Origin: Cyanobium sp.
Lineage (GTDB): Bacteria > Cyanobacteriota > Cyanobacteriia > PCC-6307 > Cyanobiaceae
Assembly: GCA_007135755.1 (NCBI GenBank)
Contig: SLIG01000018.1
Coordinates: forward strand, 1-44,422
Length of the DNA stretch: 44,422 bases
Reading direction: 5' to 3'
Shown piece after piece: positions 10,634 through 20,093 of this stretch; position 1 is the first letter of the stretch; each line of letters opens with the position of its first letter. Position numbers and translations under genes: made by a program. The notes beneath the pieces were generated by a model. That model searched no databases. It was given only the letters and a program-made list of their open reading frames with translations, and had not been told where the DNA came from.

Positions 10634-12550
10634 GTGATCCATGTCAGGCCTCTTCGCTGGCTTCGCCGCCACCTGGTGTTCGTGGTCTGGGCCTCCGCCT
10701 GCACGGTGGGGTTTGCCGTGTTCGCCAACACCTACGACCAGTGGCAGCTGATGGTGGCCACCCGCACCCAGGAGCTGCGGGGACCCAGACAGCCGCCGGA
10801 TGGGGTGGTGATCGTCGCCATCGACGACCACAGCCTCGTGCAGGGGGCGAATGCCGATCTCAGTGCGGATCCCGAGCTGAGTCGGCTGGTGAGCTGGCCC
10901 TGGCCGCGCGCCATCTACGACCGCGTGCTGGAGCGCCTGTTCGCCGCCGGAGCGCTGGCGGTGGGCTTCGACCTTCTCTTCGATGGCCCCAGCAGCCACG
11001 GCCCCAACGACGACGACCGTTTCGCCCGGGCCCTGAGCCGTCATCAGGGCAAGGTGGTGCTTGGGGCCCAGGTGTTCGAATCCCGGGGACGGGTGGGGGG
11101 ACTGACCCTCAGCAGCCCGATCGACCAGCTCAGTGCCGCGGCCGGTGACGCCAGTTCCGGTCTGCTCAATGGCCTTCAGGACCCCGACGGTTACATCCGC
11201 CTCCGGCCCACCACCTATGCCGAACAGCTGCGCCAGAGCGGGGCGCTGGATGTGCCTCCCGGGCTGGCGGATCGGCTGATCGGCAAGGGCGCTCTCGAAG
11301 AACTGCCCCCACCCCGTCTGGTGGCCTCCTGGCGCCCCCTGGTCGACCTCTATGGACCCGCCCGCACCATCCCCACCATCTCCATCTGGGAGGTGCTGGA
11401 GACGGCCAGCTTCGAACGCCTGCTGGAGCGGGGTGATCTCAACGGCCAGGTGGTGCTGATCGGCCCCACCGCCAGTGTGTTGCAGGACATCCACCGCACG
11501 GCCTTCGCCGGGGCGGAGGGGATGCCGGGAGTGGAGATTCACGCGGCCGAGATCGCCAACCGACTCGAGGGCCGGGCCCTGTTCGTGCCCTTCACCTCAC
11601 CGCTGTGGGCTCCGCTGCTCGGCCTGGGGGTGCTGTTGCTGGGCCTGCTCTCCACGCGCTGGGAGCAACCCCAGGTGCGACTGGGCACCCTGGCGCTGAT
11701 CGCCGGTGTGTTGTTTCTGGTGGCCCTGATTCTGATCAGTTCCAAGGGAATGGGCATCGTGCTGGTGGGTCTGTCGGGGTTCACCCTCGCCACCGGCCTG
11801 GTGAGCGCGGGGGAGGCCACCGTGCGCCTGCAGCTCAACCGGCTGCGCCTGCGGCGCATGCTCGAGCGCTATCTGTCTCCGGCGGTGGCGGCCCAGATCG
11901 CCAGTCAGCCCGAGGAAGCCGATGAGCTTCTGGGCGGGCGGGTGTCCGAGGTGGTGGTGTTTCTGTGCGACGTGCGTGGCTTCACCCAGCGCACCACTCG
12001 CATGAGTCAGGAGGGGCGGGCCAGCGAATTGGTGGCTCAGCTGAACGAGTATTTCGCCGTGCTGGTGGGTGTGCTCCAGCGCCATGGCGCCACGATCGAC
12101 AAGTACATGGGCGATGCGGTGCTGGCGGTGTTCGGGGTTCCCCTCAGCCGGGGTCTGGAGAATGAAGTGCAGGCGGCTCTCGAGGCCATCACCGAGATTC
12201 AGGGCGCCTTCGCTGAGCTCAATCAACGCTGGATCTCCGAGGGCCGGGAACCCTGGGAGCATGTGTTGGTGCTCTCCGGTGGGCCTGTGATCAGCGGCAA
12301 CATCGGTTGCGCCAGTCGCATGGATTACACGATGATCGGCGACACCGTGAACATGGCCAGCCGTCTTGAGTCAGTCGCCAAGCAGGCGGACAGCGGCGTG
12401 GTGGTGAACCAGGTGGTGGCCGCTCAGGCCCGGGAGGAGTGGAACATTAAGCCCCTCGGCGACTACGAGATCCGTGGTCAGGGCAGCCAGGAACTATTCA
12501 CCCTGATCGGACGTGCTGCCCTCGATGCCGGCGCCGAACATGGCCCCTAG
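10634..12550 (+). CDS. CHASE2-domain class III adenylate/guanylate cyclase (copy 1)
   Basis: 638 aa; N-terminal TM + CHASE2-like region (VVIVAIDDHSLVQ...WPWPRAIYDRVLERLFAAGALAVGFDLLFDGPS), TM block, then VVVFLCDVRGFTQRTT...GATIDKYMGDAVLAVFG...MDYTMIGDTVNMASRLE. Confidence 0.92.
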   Translation: MIHVRPLRWLRRHLVFVVWASACTVGFAVFANTYDQWQLMVATRTQELRGPRQPPDGVVIVAIDDHSLVQGANADLSADPELSRLVSWPWPRAIYDRVLERLFAAGALAVGFDLLFDGPSSHGPNDDDRFARALSRHQGKVVLGAQVFESRGRVGGLTLSSPIDQLSAAAGDASSGLLNGLQDPDGYIRLRPTTYAEQLRQSGALDVPPGLADRLIGKGALEELPPPRLVASWRPLVDLYGPARTIPTISIWEVLETASFERLLERGDLNGQVVLIGPTASVLQDIHRTAFAGAEGMPGVEIHAAEIANRLEGRALFVPFTSPLWAPLLGLGVLLLGLLSTRWEQPQVRLGTLALIAGVLFLVALILISSKGMGIVLVGLSGFTLATGLVSAGEATVRLQLNRLRLRRMLERYLSPAVAAQIASQPEEADELLGGRVSEVVVFLCDVRGFTQRTTRMSQEGRASELVAQLNEYFAVLVGVLQRHGATIDKYMGDAVLAVFGVPLSRGLENEVQAALEAITEIQGAFAELNQRWISEGREPWEHVLVLSGGPVISGNIGCASRMDYTMIGDTVNMASRLESVAKQADSGVVVNQVVAAQAREEWNIKPLGDYEIRGQGSQELFTLIGRAALDAGAEHGP

Positions 12551-12578
12551 AATCGAATTCAATGATCATCGGCCGGCC

Positions 12579-12614
12579 TCATCCATGCGCATCCCCTCAT
12601 CCATGCGCATCCCA
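12579..12614. repeat. 18-bp tandem duplication (17/18 identical) duplicating the start codon of FecR copy 1
   Basis: tcatccatgcgcatcccc|tcatccatgcgcatccca. Confidence 0.9.
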
Positions 12615-13421
12615 TTGATGGGCGCCACCGTTGTCCGTTCTCTGCCATCGGGTCGGCGGTTCCGGCTCGGACAGTCCGGCGTCAGCGCTCTGGCCGCTGC
12701 CCTGGCCACGGCCATGCTCACCGCTACCGGCACCGCCATTGCTCCAGCACCCGCCCGGGCGGCGGTCATCCAGTCCGCCCAGGTGAAGCGCGTGATCGAT
12801 GGCAGTGAGGTGTTCATCAATGGCCGCACCGCCAAGCCCGGCAACGTTGCCCGTTCAGGCCAGCAGTTGCGCACCGGCCGCAGCCGTGCCGAGTTGCTCT
12901 TTGACGGCCGCACCGTGGGGTTCATGGGCCGATCAAGCGTGCTGAACGTGGGCAGTGAGTGCCTGCGGCTGGATCGGGGTGCGGTGCTCGTCAGCGGTCC
13001 TCAGAGAACCTGCCTGGGCACCAAGGTGCTGGGGGTGAAGGGCACCACCACGATCCTGTCGGTCCGGGAGGGACTGTTCAACGTGATCACTCTGGAGGGA
13101 GTGGCTCATGTGGGTGATCCCGGTGGCTTTGAGGAGCAGCGCCAAAGCCAGCCTGCTGGCTCTCCAGGCAGCGAGGCTGCCCCTGCGGCACCGCTGCCCA
13201 GGAGTTCAGCTGAGATCACCGATGGTGATCCCAGTGGACGGACCACGTATATCTGTGGCTGTGAGGTGGCCCAGTTCAGCCTCGATGGTGAATTCCAGCG
13301 TCAGGCTGCACTGAGCCGCACTCAGCTGTTGGCTGCTCTGAATCGCTTCACCGATGACAAGCTCGAACTGCCCCCTGGCGTTGCGGAGCGGATTCAGGAA
13401 TCCCTTGCCAACTGCCGCTGA
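12585..13421 (+). CDS. Secreted FecR-domain protein (copy 1)
   Basis: ORF 12513..13421, likely start ATG 12585 or 12603; signal-peptide-like N-terminus; VKRVIDGSEVFINGRTAKPGNVARSGQQLRTGRSRAELLFDGRTVGFMGRSSVLNVGSECLRLDRGAVLVSGPQRTCLGTKVLGVKGTTTILSV. Confidence 0.8.
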   Translation: MRIPSSMRIPLMGATVVRSLPSGRRFRLGQSGVSALAAALATAMLTATGTAIAPAPARAAVIQSAQVKRVIDGSEVFINGRTAKPGNVARSGQQLRTGRSRAELLFDGRTVGFMGRSSVLNVGSECLRLDRGAVLVSGPQRTCLGTKVLGVKGTTTILSVREGLFNVITLEGVAHVGDPGGFEEQRQSQPAGSPGSEAAPAAPLPRSSAEITDGDPSGRTTYICGCEVAQFSLDGEFQRQAALSRTQLLAALNRFTDDKLELPPGVAERIQESLANCR

Positions 13422-13456
13422 AGCCGGCAGTCCCGATCACGTCCACGGGAGCCTCG

Positions 13457-14935
13457 TCACCAGATCCGGGTGCTGAAGATCTGCTTCATGCGTTTCAGCA
13501 GTTGATTCTCCTGGGCGGTCTCAGCGTCGGTGTTGAGATCCTCCAGCTGGTCACGCCGGGCGGTGACCAGGTGCGCCAGTTCCTCCATCAGGGAGGGATT
13601 GCGCTGAATGAGGGGAGCGATGTGCTGCTGCGCCACCTCCAGCAGTACGCATTCGTTGATGGCCATGACGCTGGCGCTGCGCGGGCTGTCGGTGAGCAGT
13701 GACATCTCCCCGAAGATGTCGCCGGGGTGCAGTTGTGCCACCGCCAAGTCGCCATGGCCCGTTTGCTGCTTGCGCACCTCCACCTGTCCGATCACCAGCT
13801 GGTAGAGGGAATCGCCGGGATCGCCTTCCCGAACCACCGCTTCACCTGGGGAGAAGCGCAGGCAACGGGCCTGCCGCGCCAGGCTGGCGAGTTCCCCGTC
13901 GTTGAGATGGCCGAACAGGGGATTCTGAGCCAGAAGACTGATGCGTTCGTCGTCGGCCAGGCGTTCGGGATGGTTGCCATCGACGGGTGGGCGCTTGGGC
14001 CGCAGTTCCCGCACCGGGTAGGGCACGCTCTGACCAGCGCGCTCCAGGGCGTACCAGATCTGGCCGAGCAGCTCGCTGCGCAGGTTGAGCTGATCCGTGG
14101 AGTTGCCGGGTGGCTGGAACACCAGGATCTCGTAGTTGATCGCGCTTTCGCCGAAACTGTCCACCCGCACCGCAGGAGCGGGCCTGGGCAACACCCCTGG
14201 GTGTCGGTTCAGCACATCGAGCAGCAGCGAGCGTGCCTGGGCCGGCGGCAGCGCGTAGTCCAGGCCAAGGCTGAAGCGGTTGCCCATGCTGCCGAAGCGG
14301 CAGAAGTTCTTCACCACAGTCTCGGTGACCATGGTGTTGGGGATCACCACCAGCGAGCCGCTGCTGTCTCTCAGGCAGGTGTCGTGCCAGTCCACCGACA
14401 CGACCACGCCTTCATGCTCATCGCCTACCCGGATGAAGTCACCCACCTTGAACACGTCGTCGAACTGCAGTTCCACCCCAGCGAAGAGATCCTTGAGCGG
14501 TTCCTGCGCTGCCAGACCCAGCACGGCCGTGAGCACTGCCGATGTGGTCACCAGACCCACCACATCGAAGCGGGCCAGCTCCCAGAGCACGACCACCGTG
14601 GCCAGGGATGATCCGGCCAGCATCAACAGTTGAACCAGGATCTTGGGCTGCGGCTTCCGCCAACCCAGGGCCGGTGGCAGTTCCAGGGTGAGCCAGAGAA
14701 ACAGCCGGATGCCGAGGTAGCTGAACAGCAGCTTGTCGGCGATCAGGATCCAGGGCCGATAGGGATCGGAAGGCAATCCCTCCGGCAGGGATGCCACCAC
14801 GGCCCAGGCCAGCAGTGCCCAGGCCACGAGTCGCACGGGCAGGTCCGGGAGTCTCAGCCGGCGGGTCAGGCGCCGCAGGGGCAGCAGCAGGCTGAGGGCA
14901 ACGGTGGCGGTGAGCCACACCTGCGGCAGGAACAT
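13457..14935 (-). CDS. MscS-family mechanosensitive channel with C-terminal cyclic-nucleotide-binding domain
   Basis: 492 aa; TM helices, VLGLAAQEPLKDLFAGVELQFDDVFKVGDFIRVGDEHEGVVVSVDWHDTCLRD...VVIPNTMV (MscS), then PGEAVVREGDPGDSLYQLVIGQVEV...HPGDIFGEMSLLTDSPRSASV (cNMP). Confidence 0.93.
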   Translation of the reverse strand: MFLPQVWLTATVALSLLLPLRRLTRRLRLPDLPVRLVAWALLAWAVVASLPEGLPSDPYRPWILIADKLLFSYLGIRLFLWLTLELPPALGWRKPQPKILVQLLMLAGSSLATVVVLWELARFDVVGLVTTSAVLTAVLGLAAQEPLKDLFAGVELQFDDVFKVGDFIRVGDEHEGVVVSVDWHDTCLRDSSGSLVVIPNTMVTETVVKNFCRFGSMGNRFSLGLDYALPPAQARSLLLDVLNRHPGVLPRPAPAVRVDSFGESAINYEILVFQPPGNSTDQLNLRSELLGQIWYALERAGQSVPYPVRELRPKRPPVDGNHPERLADDERISLLAQNPLFGHLNDGELASLARQARCLRFSPGEAVVREGDPGDSLYQLVIGQVEVRKQQTGHGDLAVAQLHPGDIFGEMSLLTDSPRSASVMAINECVLLEVAQQHIAPLIQRNPSLMEELAHLVTARRDQLEDLNTDAETAQENQLLKRMKQIFSTRIW

Positions 14936-15086
14936 CCGGACGGCGAACGGCTACGGGAGTTGCGGTTGAACCTGCGGCGCAGCCCGGCTCGGCGGAACGT
15001 TAGGTGGATGTGCAGAAGCGGTGGTAGATCGATGGGTGTCTGCGGTTGACGTCGCTCCGGCTGTCCCCCCACACCTGCTTCGGCTC

Positions 15087-15824
15087 ATGCTTTTCATGTT
15101 TCCCATGCCGCCCCGGCCGCTGCTCCGCTCCGCCTTTCCCACCCTCGCCGGTGTTCTCAGCCTCACTGTCCTGGCCCAGCCCGTGCTGGCCCAGCAGGTG
15201 CAGCTTCGCTGCGATGGCACGCTCCTGGAAACCCAGGGCAGTGCTGAGCAGAAACGCAGCATCCAGCGCCTGCGCTTCAGCCTTGGGGTGGAGGCGCAAG
15301 CCCCTACGGCGGATGCTGCCCTCGGCGCGTTGCAGCAGCGGCTGGCCGCGGTGCGCACGGCCCTCCAGCGCCTCGAGGTTGGGGAGCTGGAGGTCACCTC
15401 CCCCAGCACCTTCAGCAGGCCTGCGGAGCGAGGACGTGCCGCCGTGACCAGCGCCAGCCTGCGGGTGAGCGGTGTGGTCGTGCCGGCGCGGCTCCAGGCT
15501 CTGGTGCGGGAGGTGGGGGGGCTGGAAGGGGTGCGCCTGGAGCCGGTGACACCCCAGGCCGACGCCGGCGCGGATGCCGCGGTGAGGCGGCAGCTGTTGC
15601 GAGCCGCCTATCAGGACGCCCTGGCCCAGGCCCGCGAGATGGTTGAGGCCGTGGGTCTGGCAGGGGTGCCGTTGCCCCTGCAGGTGCAGATCCTGTCCGG
15701 CTTCCGCCCCGTTCCCCTGGCCCGGATGGCGATGGAGGCGTCGGCTGCACCACCGTTTGATCCCGGCGAACTGCCCGATCCGGTGGATCGCCTCGAGCTC
15801 ACGGCGCGCTTCTGTGTCCGTTGA
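15087..15824 (+). CDS. SIMPL (DUF541) domain-containing protein
   Basis: Signal peptide-like MLFMFPMPPRPLLRSAFPTLAGVLSLTVLAQPVLAQQ; periplasmic domain with AYQDALAQAREMVEAVGLAGVPLPLQVQILSG typical of SIMPL proteins. Confidence 0.7.
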   Translation: MLFMFPMPPRPLLRSAFPTLAGVLSLTVLAQPVLAQQVQLRCDGTLLETQGSAEQKRSIQRLRFSLGVEAQAPTADAALGALQQRLAAVRTALQRLEVGELEVTSPSTFSRPAERGRAAVTSASLRVSGVVVPARLQALVREVGGLEGVRLEPVTPQADAGADAAVRRQLLRAAYQDALAQAREMVEAVGLAGVPLPLQVQILSGFRPVPLARMAMEASAAPPFDPGELPDPVDRLELTARFCVR

Positions 15825-15835
15825 GTGTCCGTTGA
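15814..15835. repeat. 11-bp perfect tandem duplication including the stop codon of the SIMPL gene
   Basis: gtgtccgttga|gtgtccgttga. Confidence 0.9.
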
Positions 15836-15947
15836 GAGGAGGTCGCGCGCGCCGGTCTCTGGAGATTCTCAGCTCCGGCTACAGTGGAATACCCTTTGCC
15901 CATGGGGCAAAATACGCTGATCACACCACTGATACCACCACCATTTG

Positions 15948-16331
15948 ATGACCAACCCCAGCGCTGATGTCCTGGCTGGGGCTCAGGTGTTCTTTCTCCT
16001 GGTGATGGGGCATTTCCTGGGGGATTTCGGCCTCCAGAGTGATCGTATGGCCGTGGAGAAGTGCCGCGGCAAGGCACACACCCTGCCTTGGCAGTGGTGG
16101 TTGACGGCCCACGCGGCCATTCATGGTTTTCTGGTGGCCATGATCACGGGTGTGGCTTGGCTGGGGCTGGGCGAATGGCTGCTGCACATGCTGATCGACC
16201 ACGGAAAATGTCGTCATCGTTACAGCCTTGGCCTCGACCAGATGTTGCACATCAGCTGCAAGGCCCTCTGGGTGGTCTTGATCCTGGTCAATGGCTGGCT
16301 GGGTAGCTCCGGCCTGCTGCGGGGGCTCTGA
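15948..16331 (+). CDS. DUF3307-type small membrane protein
   Basis: MTNPSADVLAGAQVFFLLVMGHFLGDFGLQSDRMAVEK...HAAIHGFLVAMITG...MLIDHGKCRHRYSLGLDQMLHISCKALWV; HFLGDF.LQ and DQ.LH motifs. Confidence 0.75.
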   Translation: MTNPSADVLAGAQVFFLLVMGHFLGDFGLQSDRMAVEKCRGKAHTLPWQWWLTAHAAIHGFLVAMITGVAWLGLGEWLLHMLIDHGKCRHRYSLGLDQMLHISCKALWVVLILVNGWLGSSGLLRGL

Positions 16332-16354
16332 GGAGGGGCGGCACCCCCGGGACG

Positions 16355-18376
16355 TCAACCCTCTTCGAGATAGGTCGTCTGCTCCAGGCTGGACCTGAGG
16401 TGGGCCATCAGCCGCCTGGCGTCGCCGATGCCCAGTCGGCCACTGGCGATTGCCGCTTCGCTGGCTACCCGCAGCCGCTCCAGCAGCAGATCGGGGTCGT
16501 GTTCCATCGCCTGCAGAACCTCGGCGTTGGTGTCACCGCGCACCACATGGTCCACCTGGTAGCCGCCTCCGGCCGCCAGACGGATGTGCACGGCATTGGT
16601 GCTGCCGAAGAGGTTGTGCAGGTTGCCCATCACCTCCTGGTAGGCGCCGCCGAGGAACAGTCCCATCCAGTAGGGCTCGCCGGGGCGCAGGTCATGCAGC
16701 TCCAGCAGTGGCTTCGCCTGGCCGCGGTCGATGAAGCGGGCCAGCTTGCCGTCGGAGTCGCAGGTGAGGTCAGCGAAGCTGCCCAGGCGCAGGGGCCTCT
16801 CGTGCAGGCGCTGCAGGGGCAGCACCGGGAAGAGCTGGTCGATGGCCCAGGTGTCGGGTGCGGAGCGGAACACCGACAGGTTGGCGTAGTAGGTGCCGGC
16901 CAGCACCGCCGGAAGGGCGCGCAGCTCCTCGGGCACGGGCGCACCCTCCGCCAGCGCCGCCAGGTGATCGGCGATCGCCTGGCAGCAGGCCCAGGTGAGC
17001 TGCTCGGCCCGTCCCCGCTCCGGCAGGCTCAGGTAGCCCAGCCGGAACGCCGCCAGGGCGTCATCGCGGAACTTGAGGGCGTCGTTCCAGGCCTCCTGCA
17101 GGTGCTCCAGGCCGCCGCTGGCGCGGTCGGCGGTGCCATCGCCTCTGCGTCCGTGCGCCGGCCAGCTCTCGATCGTCTCCAGCGTGTCGCGCAGGTTGCG
17201 CAGGATCAGGGCCTCCTCCGCCCCTGCCTCCGGCACCGAACCGGCCAGGGCAGCGGCCCCCAGCACGTTGAATACCAGCACCGAGAAGTGGCTGGCGATC
17301 GCCCGGCCGCTCTCGCTCACCAGGCTGGGCGGCGTGACGCCGTGGGGCTCGCAGCACTCGCGCACCGTGGCCACCACGTCGTTGGCGTAGTTCTGGAGCG
17401 AGTAGTTCCTGGAGGCGGCGGTGGCGGTGCGGCTGCCGTCGTAGTCGATCGCCAGGCCACCGCCGACATCGAGATAGCCCATCGGCGCCCCCAGGCGGGT
17501 GAGCTCCACATAGATCCGACCGGCCTCCTGCAGGGCGTCCTTGAGAACGGCGATGTCGTTGATCTGACTGCCGATGTGGAAGTGCAGCAGCCGCAGGTCG
17601 CCCAGCAGGCCGGCCTGATCGAGGGCCTCCACGCAGGCCAGCAGGTCTGGCACCGACAGCCCGAACTTGGCCCGCTCTCCCACCGAGCTGCCCCAGCGAC
17701 CGGTGCTGCGGGTGGCCAGTTTGGCGCGGATGCCGATCAGGGGGGCGGCTCCCAGGGCATGGCTGGCGGCGATGATCCGCGGCACCTCGTCGGCCTGCTC
17801 GATCACGACCACCGGCTGGCGACCCAGCTGGCGGGCCAGGATCGCGGTCTCGATGTAACGGCGGTCCTTGTAGCCGTTGCAGATCAGCAGGGCCTCGGGA
17901 TCATCCAGAAGCGACAGGGCGATCAGCAGCTCGGCCTTGCTGCCGGCCTCCAGGCCGAAGTGCCAGCGCTTGCCGCTCTCCACCAGCTGCTCCACCACGT
18001 GGCGCTGCTGGTTGCACTTCACCGGGAACACCCCCTGGTAGCGGCCGGGGTAGCCGTACTGGGCGATGGCGCGGGCGAAGGCGGCGTGCAGCCGCTCCAG
18101 CCGGTCCTCAAGGATGTCGTCGAAGCGGATCAGCAGGGGCAGGCTCAGGTCGCGGCCCTGCAGCTGCTCCACCAGCTCCACCAGATCCAGCGAGCCGCCG
18201 TGATCCCCTCGGGGCTGCACCATCACATGGCCGCGGTCGTTGACCGAGAAGTAGGGATCGCCCCAGCGATCCAGGCCATAGAGGGCGGCGCCATCGGCGG
18301 CGCTCCAGGCGTCGGCGGTGGCTGTGGGCTGTCCGGGCCGCGGCCGAACAGTGCCGGTGGGATCGGCGAGCACCAT
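16355..18376 (-). CDS. speA: Biosynthetic arginine decarboxylase
   Basis: 673 aa; PLLIRFDDILEDRLERLHAAFARAI, GVFPVKCNQQRHVVEQLVESG, GLEAGSKAELL, HFHIGSQINDI, LDVGGGLAIDYDG. Confidence 0.96.
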   Translation of the reverse strand: MVLADPTGTVRPRPGQPTATADAWSAADGAALYGLDRWGDPYFSVNDRGHVMVQPRGDHGGSLDLVELVEQLQGRDLSLPLLIRFDDILEDRLERLHAAFARAIAQYGYPGRYQGVFPVKCNQQRHVVEQLVESGKRWHFGLEAGSKAELLIALSLLDDPEALLICNGYKDRRYIETAILARQLGRQPVVVIEQADEVPRIIAASHALGAAPLIGIRAKLATRSTGRWGSSVGERAKFGLSVPDLLACVEALDQAGLLGDLRLLHFHIGSQINDIAVLKDALQEAGRIYVELTRLGAPMGYLDVGGGLAIDYDGSRTATAASRNYSLQNYANDVVATVRECCEPHGVTPPSLVSESGRAIASHFSVLVFNVLGAAALAGSVPEAGAEEALILRNLRDTLETIESWPAHGRRGDGTADRASGGLEHLQEAWNDALKFRDDALAAFRLGYLSLPERGRAEQLTWACCQAIADHLAALAEGAPVPEELRALPAVLAGTYYANLSVFRSAPDTWAIDQLFPVLPLQRLHERPLRLGSFADLTCDSDGKLARFIDRGQAKPLLELHDLRPGEPYWMGLFLGGAYQEVMGNLHNLFGSTNAVHIRLAAGGGYQVDHVVRGDTNAEVLQAMEHDPDLLLERLRVASEAAIASGRLGIGDARRLMAHLRSSLEQTTYLEEG

Positions 18377-18625
18377 GAAACCGGGGGCGATTCAGCCGAT
18401 CGTGTCGTGTCATTGTGAATGTAGTGAGCTCCCCACTGGCCTGATCCCGCCAGTCCGCCCCAGGCCTCCGCGGCACAGCCTGGGTCGTCAGACGCACCTG
18501 AGGTGTCCTGACGGCGACGTGCTGCTCAGCGCTCAGCTGCGCTGCCTGCTGACCGCTGAGCAGCCCTGTGCTTGCCAACCGGCAGGGCCGCCGCACACGA
18601 TGGCGCCATTCCTTTCCCGGCTTCC

Positions 18626-19084
18626 ATGACTGCTGAGCGAACCTTCATCGCCATCAAGCCCGACGGCGTGCAGCGGGGGCTGGTGGGGGAGATCCTGGGG
18701 CGCTTCGAGCGCAAGGGCTTCAAGCTCGTGGGCCTCAAGCAGCTCACCCCCAGTCGTGAGCTGGCTGAGCAGCACTACGGCGTGCACCGGGAGCGCCCCT
18801 TCTTCGCCGGCCTGGTGGAGTTCATCACGTCCGGTCCGGTGGTGGCGATGGTGTGGGAGGGCGATGGGGTGATCGCCAGCGCTCGCAAGCTGATCGGTGC
18901 CACCAAGCCCCTGGAGGCCGAGCCCGGCACCATCCGCGGCGATCTGGCGGTGAACATCGGCCGCAACGTGATCCACGGCTCCGACGCTCCTGAAACCGCC
19001 GAGTTCGAGATCGGTCTGTGGTTCCAGCCCTCTGAACTCAGCGACTGGAGCCCCGCCGATCAGGTCTGGCGTGTCGAGGGGTGA
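18626..19084 (+). CDS. ndk: Nucleoside-diphosphate kinase
   Basis: [38 protein letters not shown]...[30 protein letters not shown]; start ATG 18626. Confidence 0.98.
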   Translation: MTAERTFIAIKPDGVQRGLVGEILGRFERKGFKLVGLKQLTPSRELAEQHYGVHRERPFFAGLVEFITSGPVVAMVWEGDGVIASARKLIGATKPLEAEPGTIRGDLAVNIGRNVIHGSDAPETAEFEIGLWFQPSELSDWSPADQVWRVEG

Positions 19085-19569
19085 CGGCGAATGAAGGCCC
19101 GGCGCAGAGGCCTGGAGAGCTGCGCTTGGCCTGCACCCTCCATGCCCGGCTCTCGGCTGTATCGCCGGCACTGGATGCTCTGGAGCGGATGCTGGTCGCG
19201 GCCGGAGCAGGTGCCGAGGAGCGCGGTGAGGTGCGGCTGATGGCTGAGGAGACCCTGATGAACATCGTCGCCTATGCCTTCGACACTGATGCGCCCGGCT
19301 CCATCGACGTCCGGTGCGTCTGCACGCCGGATCAGGTGTGTCTGGAGTTCCGTGATTCCGGCCGGCCCTTCAACCCCCTGGCGGTGCTCCCTCCGGATCT
19401 CAACCCCCCCCCTGAGGAGCGGACTGTGGGTGGTCTCGGCATCCATCTGATCCGAAGCCTGGCGGATGCCGTGGCCTATGACCATCTCCAGGGCTGCAAC
19501 GTGTTGCAGCTGACCCGACAGCGCCGGTCAGGGGGAATGGGTGGAGGTTGCACGGCTCCAACGGGCTGA
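19081..19569 (+). CDS. RsbW/SpoIIAB-like HATPase (anti-sigma factor kinase type)
   Basis: GTG start overlapping the ndk stop; [16 protein letters not shown] (N-box), [44 protein letters not shown]. Confidence 0.85.
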   Translation: MTANEGPAQRPGELRLACTLHARLSAVSPALDALERMLVAAGAGAEERGEVRLMAEETLMNIVAYAFDTDAPGSIDVRCVCTPDQVCLEFRDSGRPFNPLAVLPPDLNPPPEERTVGGLGIHLIRSLADAVAYDHLQGCNVLQLTRQRRSGGMGGGCTAPTG

Positions 19570-19642
19570 AGTGCCCATTGCTCCAGCGTGGATCAGCGGC
19601 TATGAGAGTTTTGGCTTCGATCACCGTGGACGGAACGTCGTC

Positions 19643-20026
19643 ATGGGCCTCTTGATCAGCATCGACGACACCCGCACCGGCACCAGGACCGTGGCCCTGA
19701 ACGGACGCCTCGACAATGAATCGGCGGCCGACCTCGAACGCCAACTTGACGAGCTCTGGCAGAGCCCGTTCGACGTGCTCGTGTTCGATCTCAAGCAGCT
19801 CAGCTACATCAGCAGCCTGGGGATCCGCTCCCTGTTCCGCGCCCAGAAGCTCATGCGCCAGCGGCAGGGAGAATCCCTGTTCCTGGATCCCCAACCCGCC
19901 GTGCGCAAGGTGTTCGACATCGTCATGGCGGTGGACCTTGCTTCAGTCTTCGCCAGTACCCAGGAGCTCGACGCCTATCTCGACTCCATGCAGCGCAAGG
20001 TGCTCGGCCAGGTGGAGGACGCCTAG
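19643..20026 (+). CDS. STAS-domain anti-sigma factor antagonist-like protein
   Basis: MGLLISIDDTRTGTRTVALNGRLDNESAADLERQLDEL...DVLVFDLKQLSYISSLGIRSLFRAQKLMRQ; start at ATG 19643. Confidence 0.88.
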   Translation: MGLLISIDDTRTGTRTVALNGRLDNESAADLERQLDELWQSPFDVLVFDLKQLSYISSLGIRSLFRAQKLMRQRQGESLFLDPQPAVRKVFDIVMAVDLASVFASTQELDAYLDSMQRKVLGQVEDA

Positions 20027-20093
20027 GAGAACGGGCCGACCGGAGGTCTCGGCTGCGCCCTGTCTCGCCTGCGCCCTGGGATCACTGAGGCGC

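Noticed and set aside
11076-11088. gttcgaatccc resembling a tRNA T-loop
   Set aside because: Inside the CHASE2 cyclase coding frame (VFESRG) with no acceptor stem or anticodon arm around it.
13405-13440. Hairpin ctgccgctgaagccggcag at the FecR 1 stop as a terminator
   Set aside because: Short stem with no following T-tract on either strand.
746-17303. HIP1-like GCGATCGC octamers (near 746, 16970 and 17295)
   Set aside because: Only about three seen; a simple base-composition estimate for this GC-rich window gives about two, so no clear HIP1 enrichment.
16400-18418. Plus-strand 672 aa ORF opposite speA
   Set aside because: Shadow ORF of arginine decarboxylase.
18395-18430. Possible CRP-like site (tgtgaatgtagtgag) upstream of speA
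   Set aside because: Only one half-site matches TGTGA; the second half does not match TCACA.
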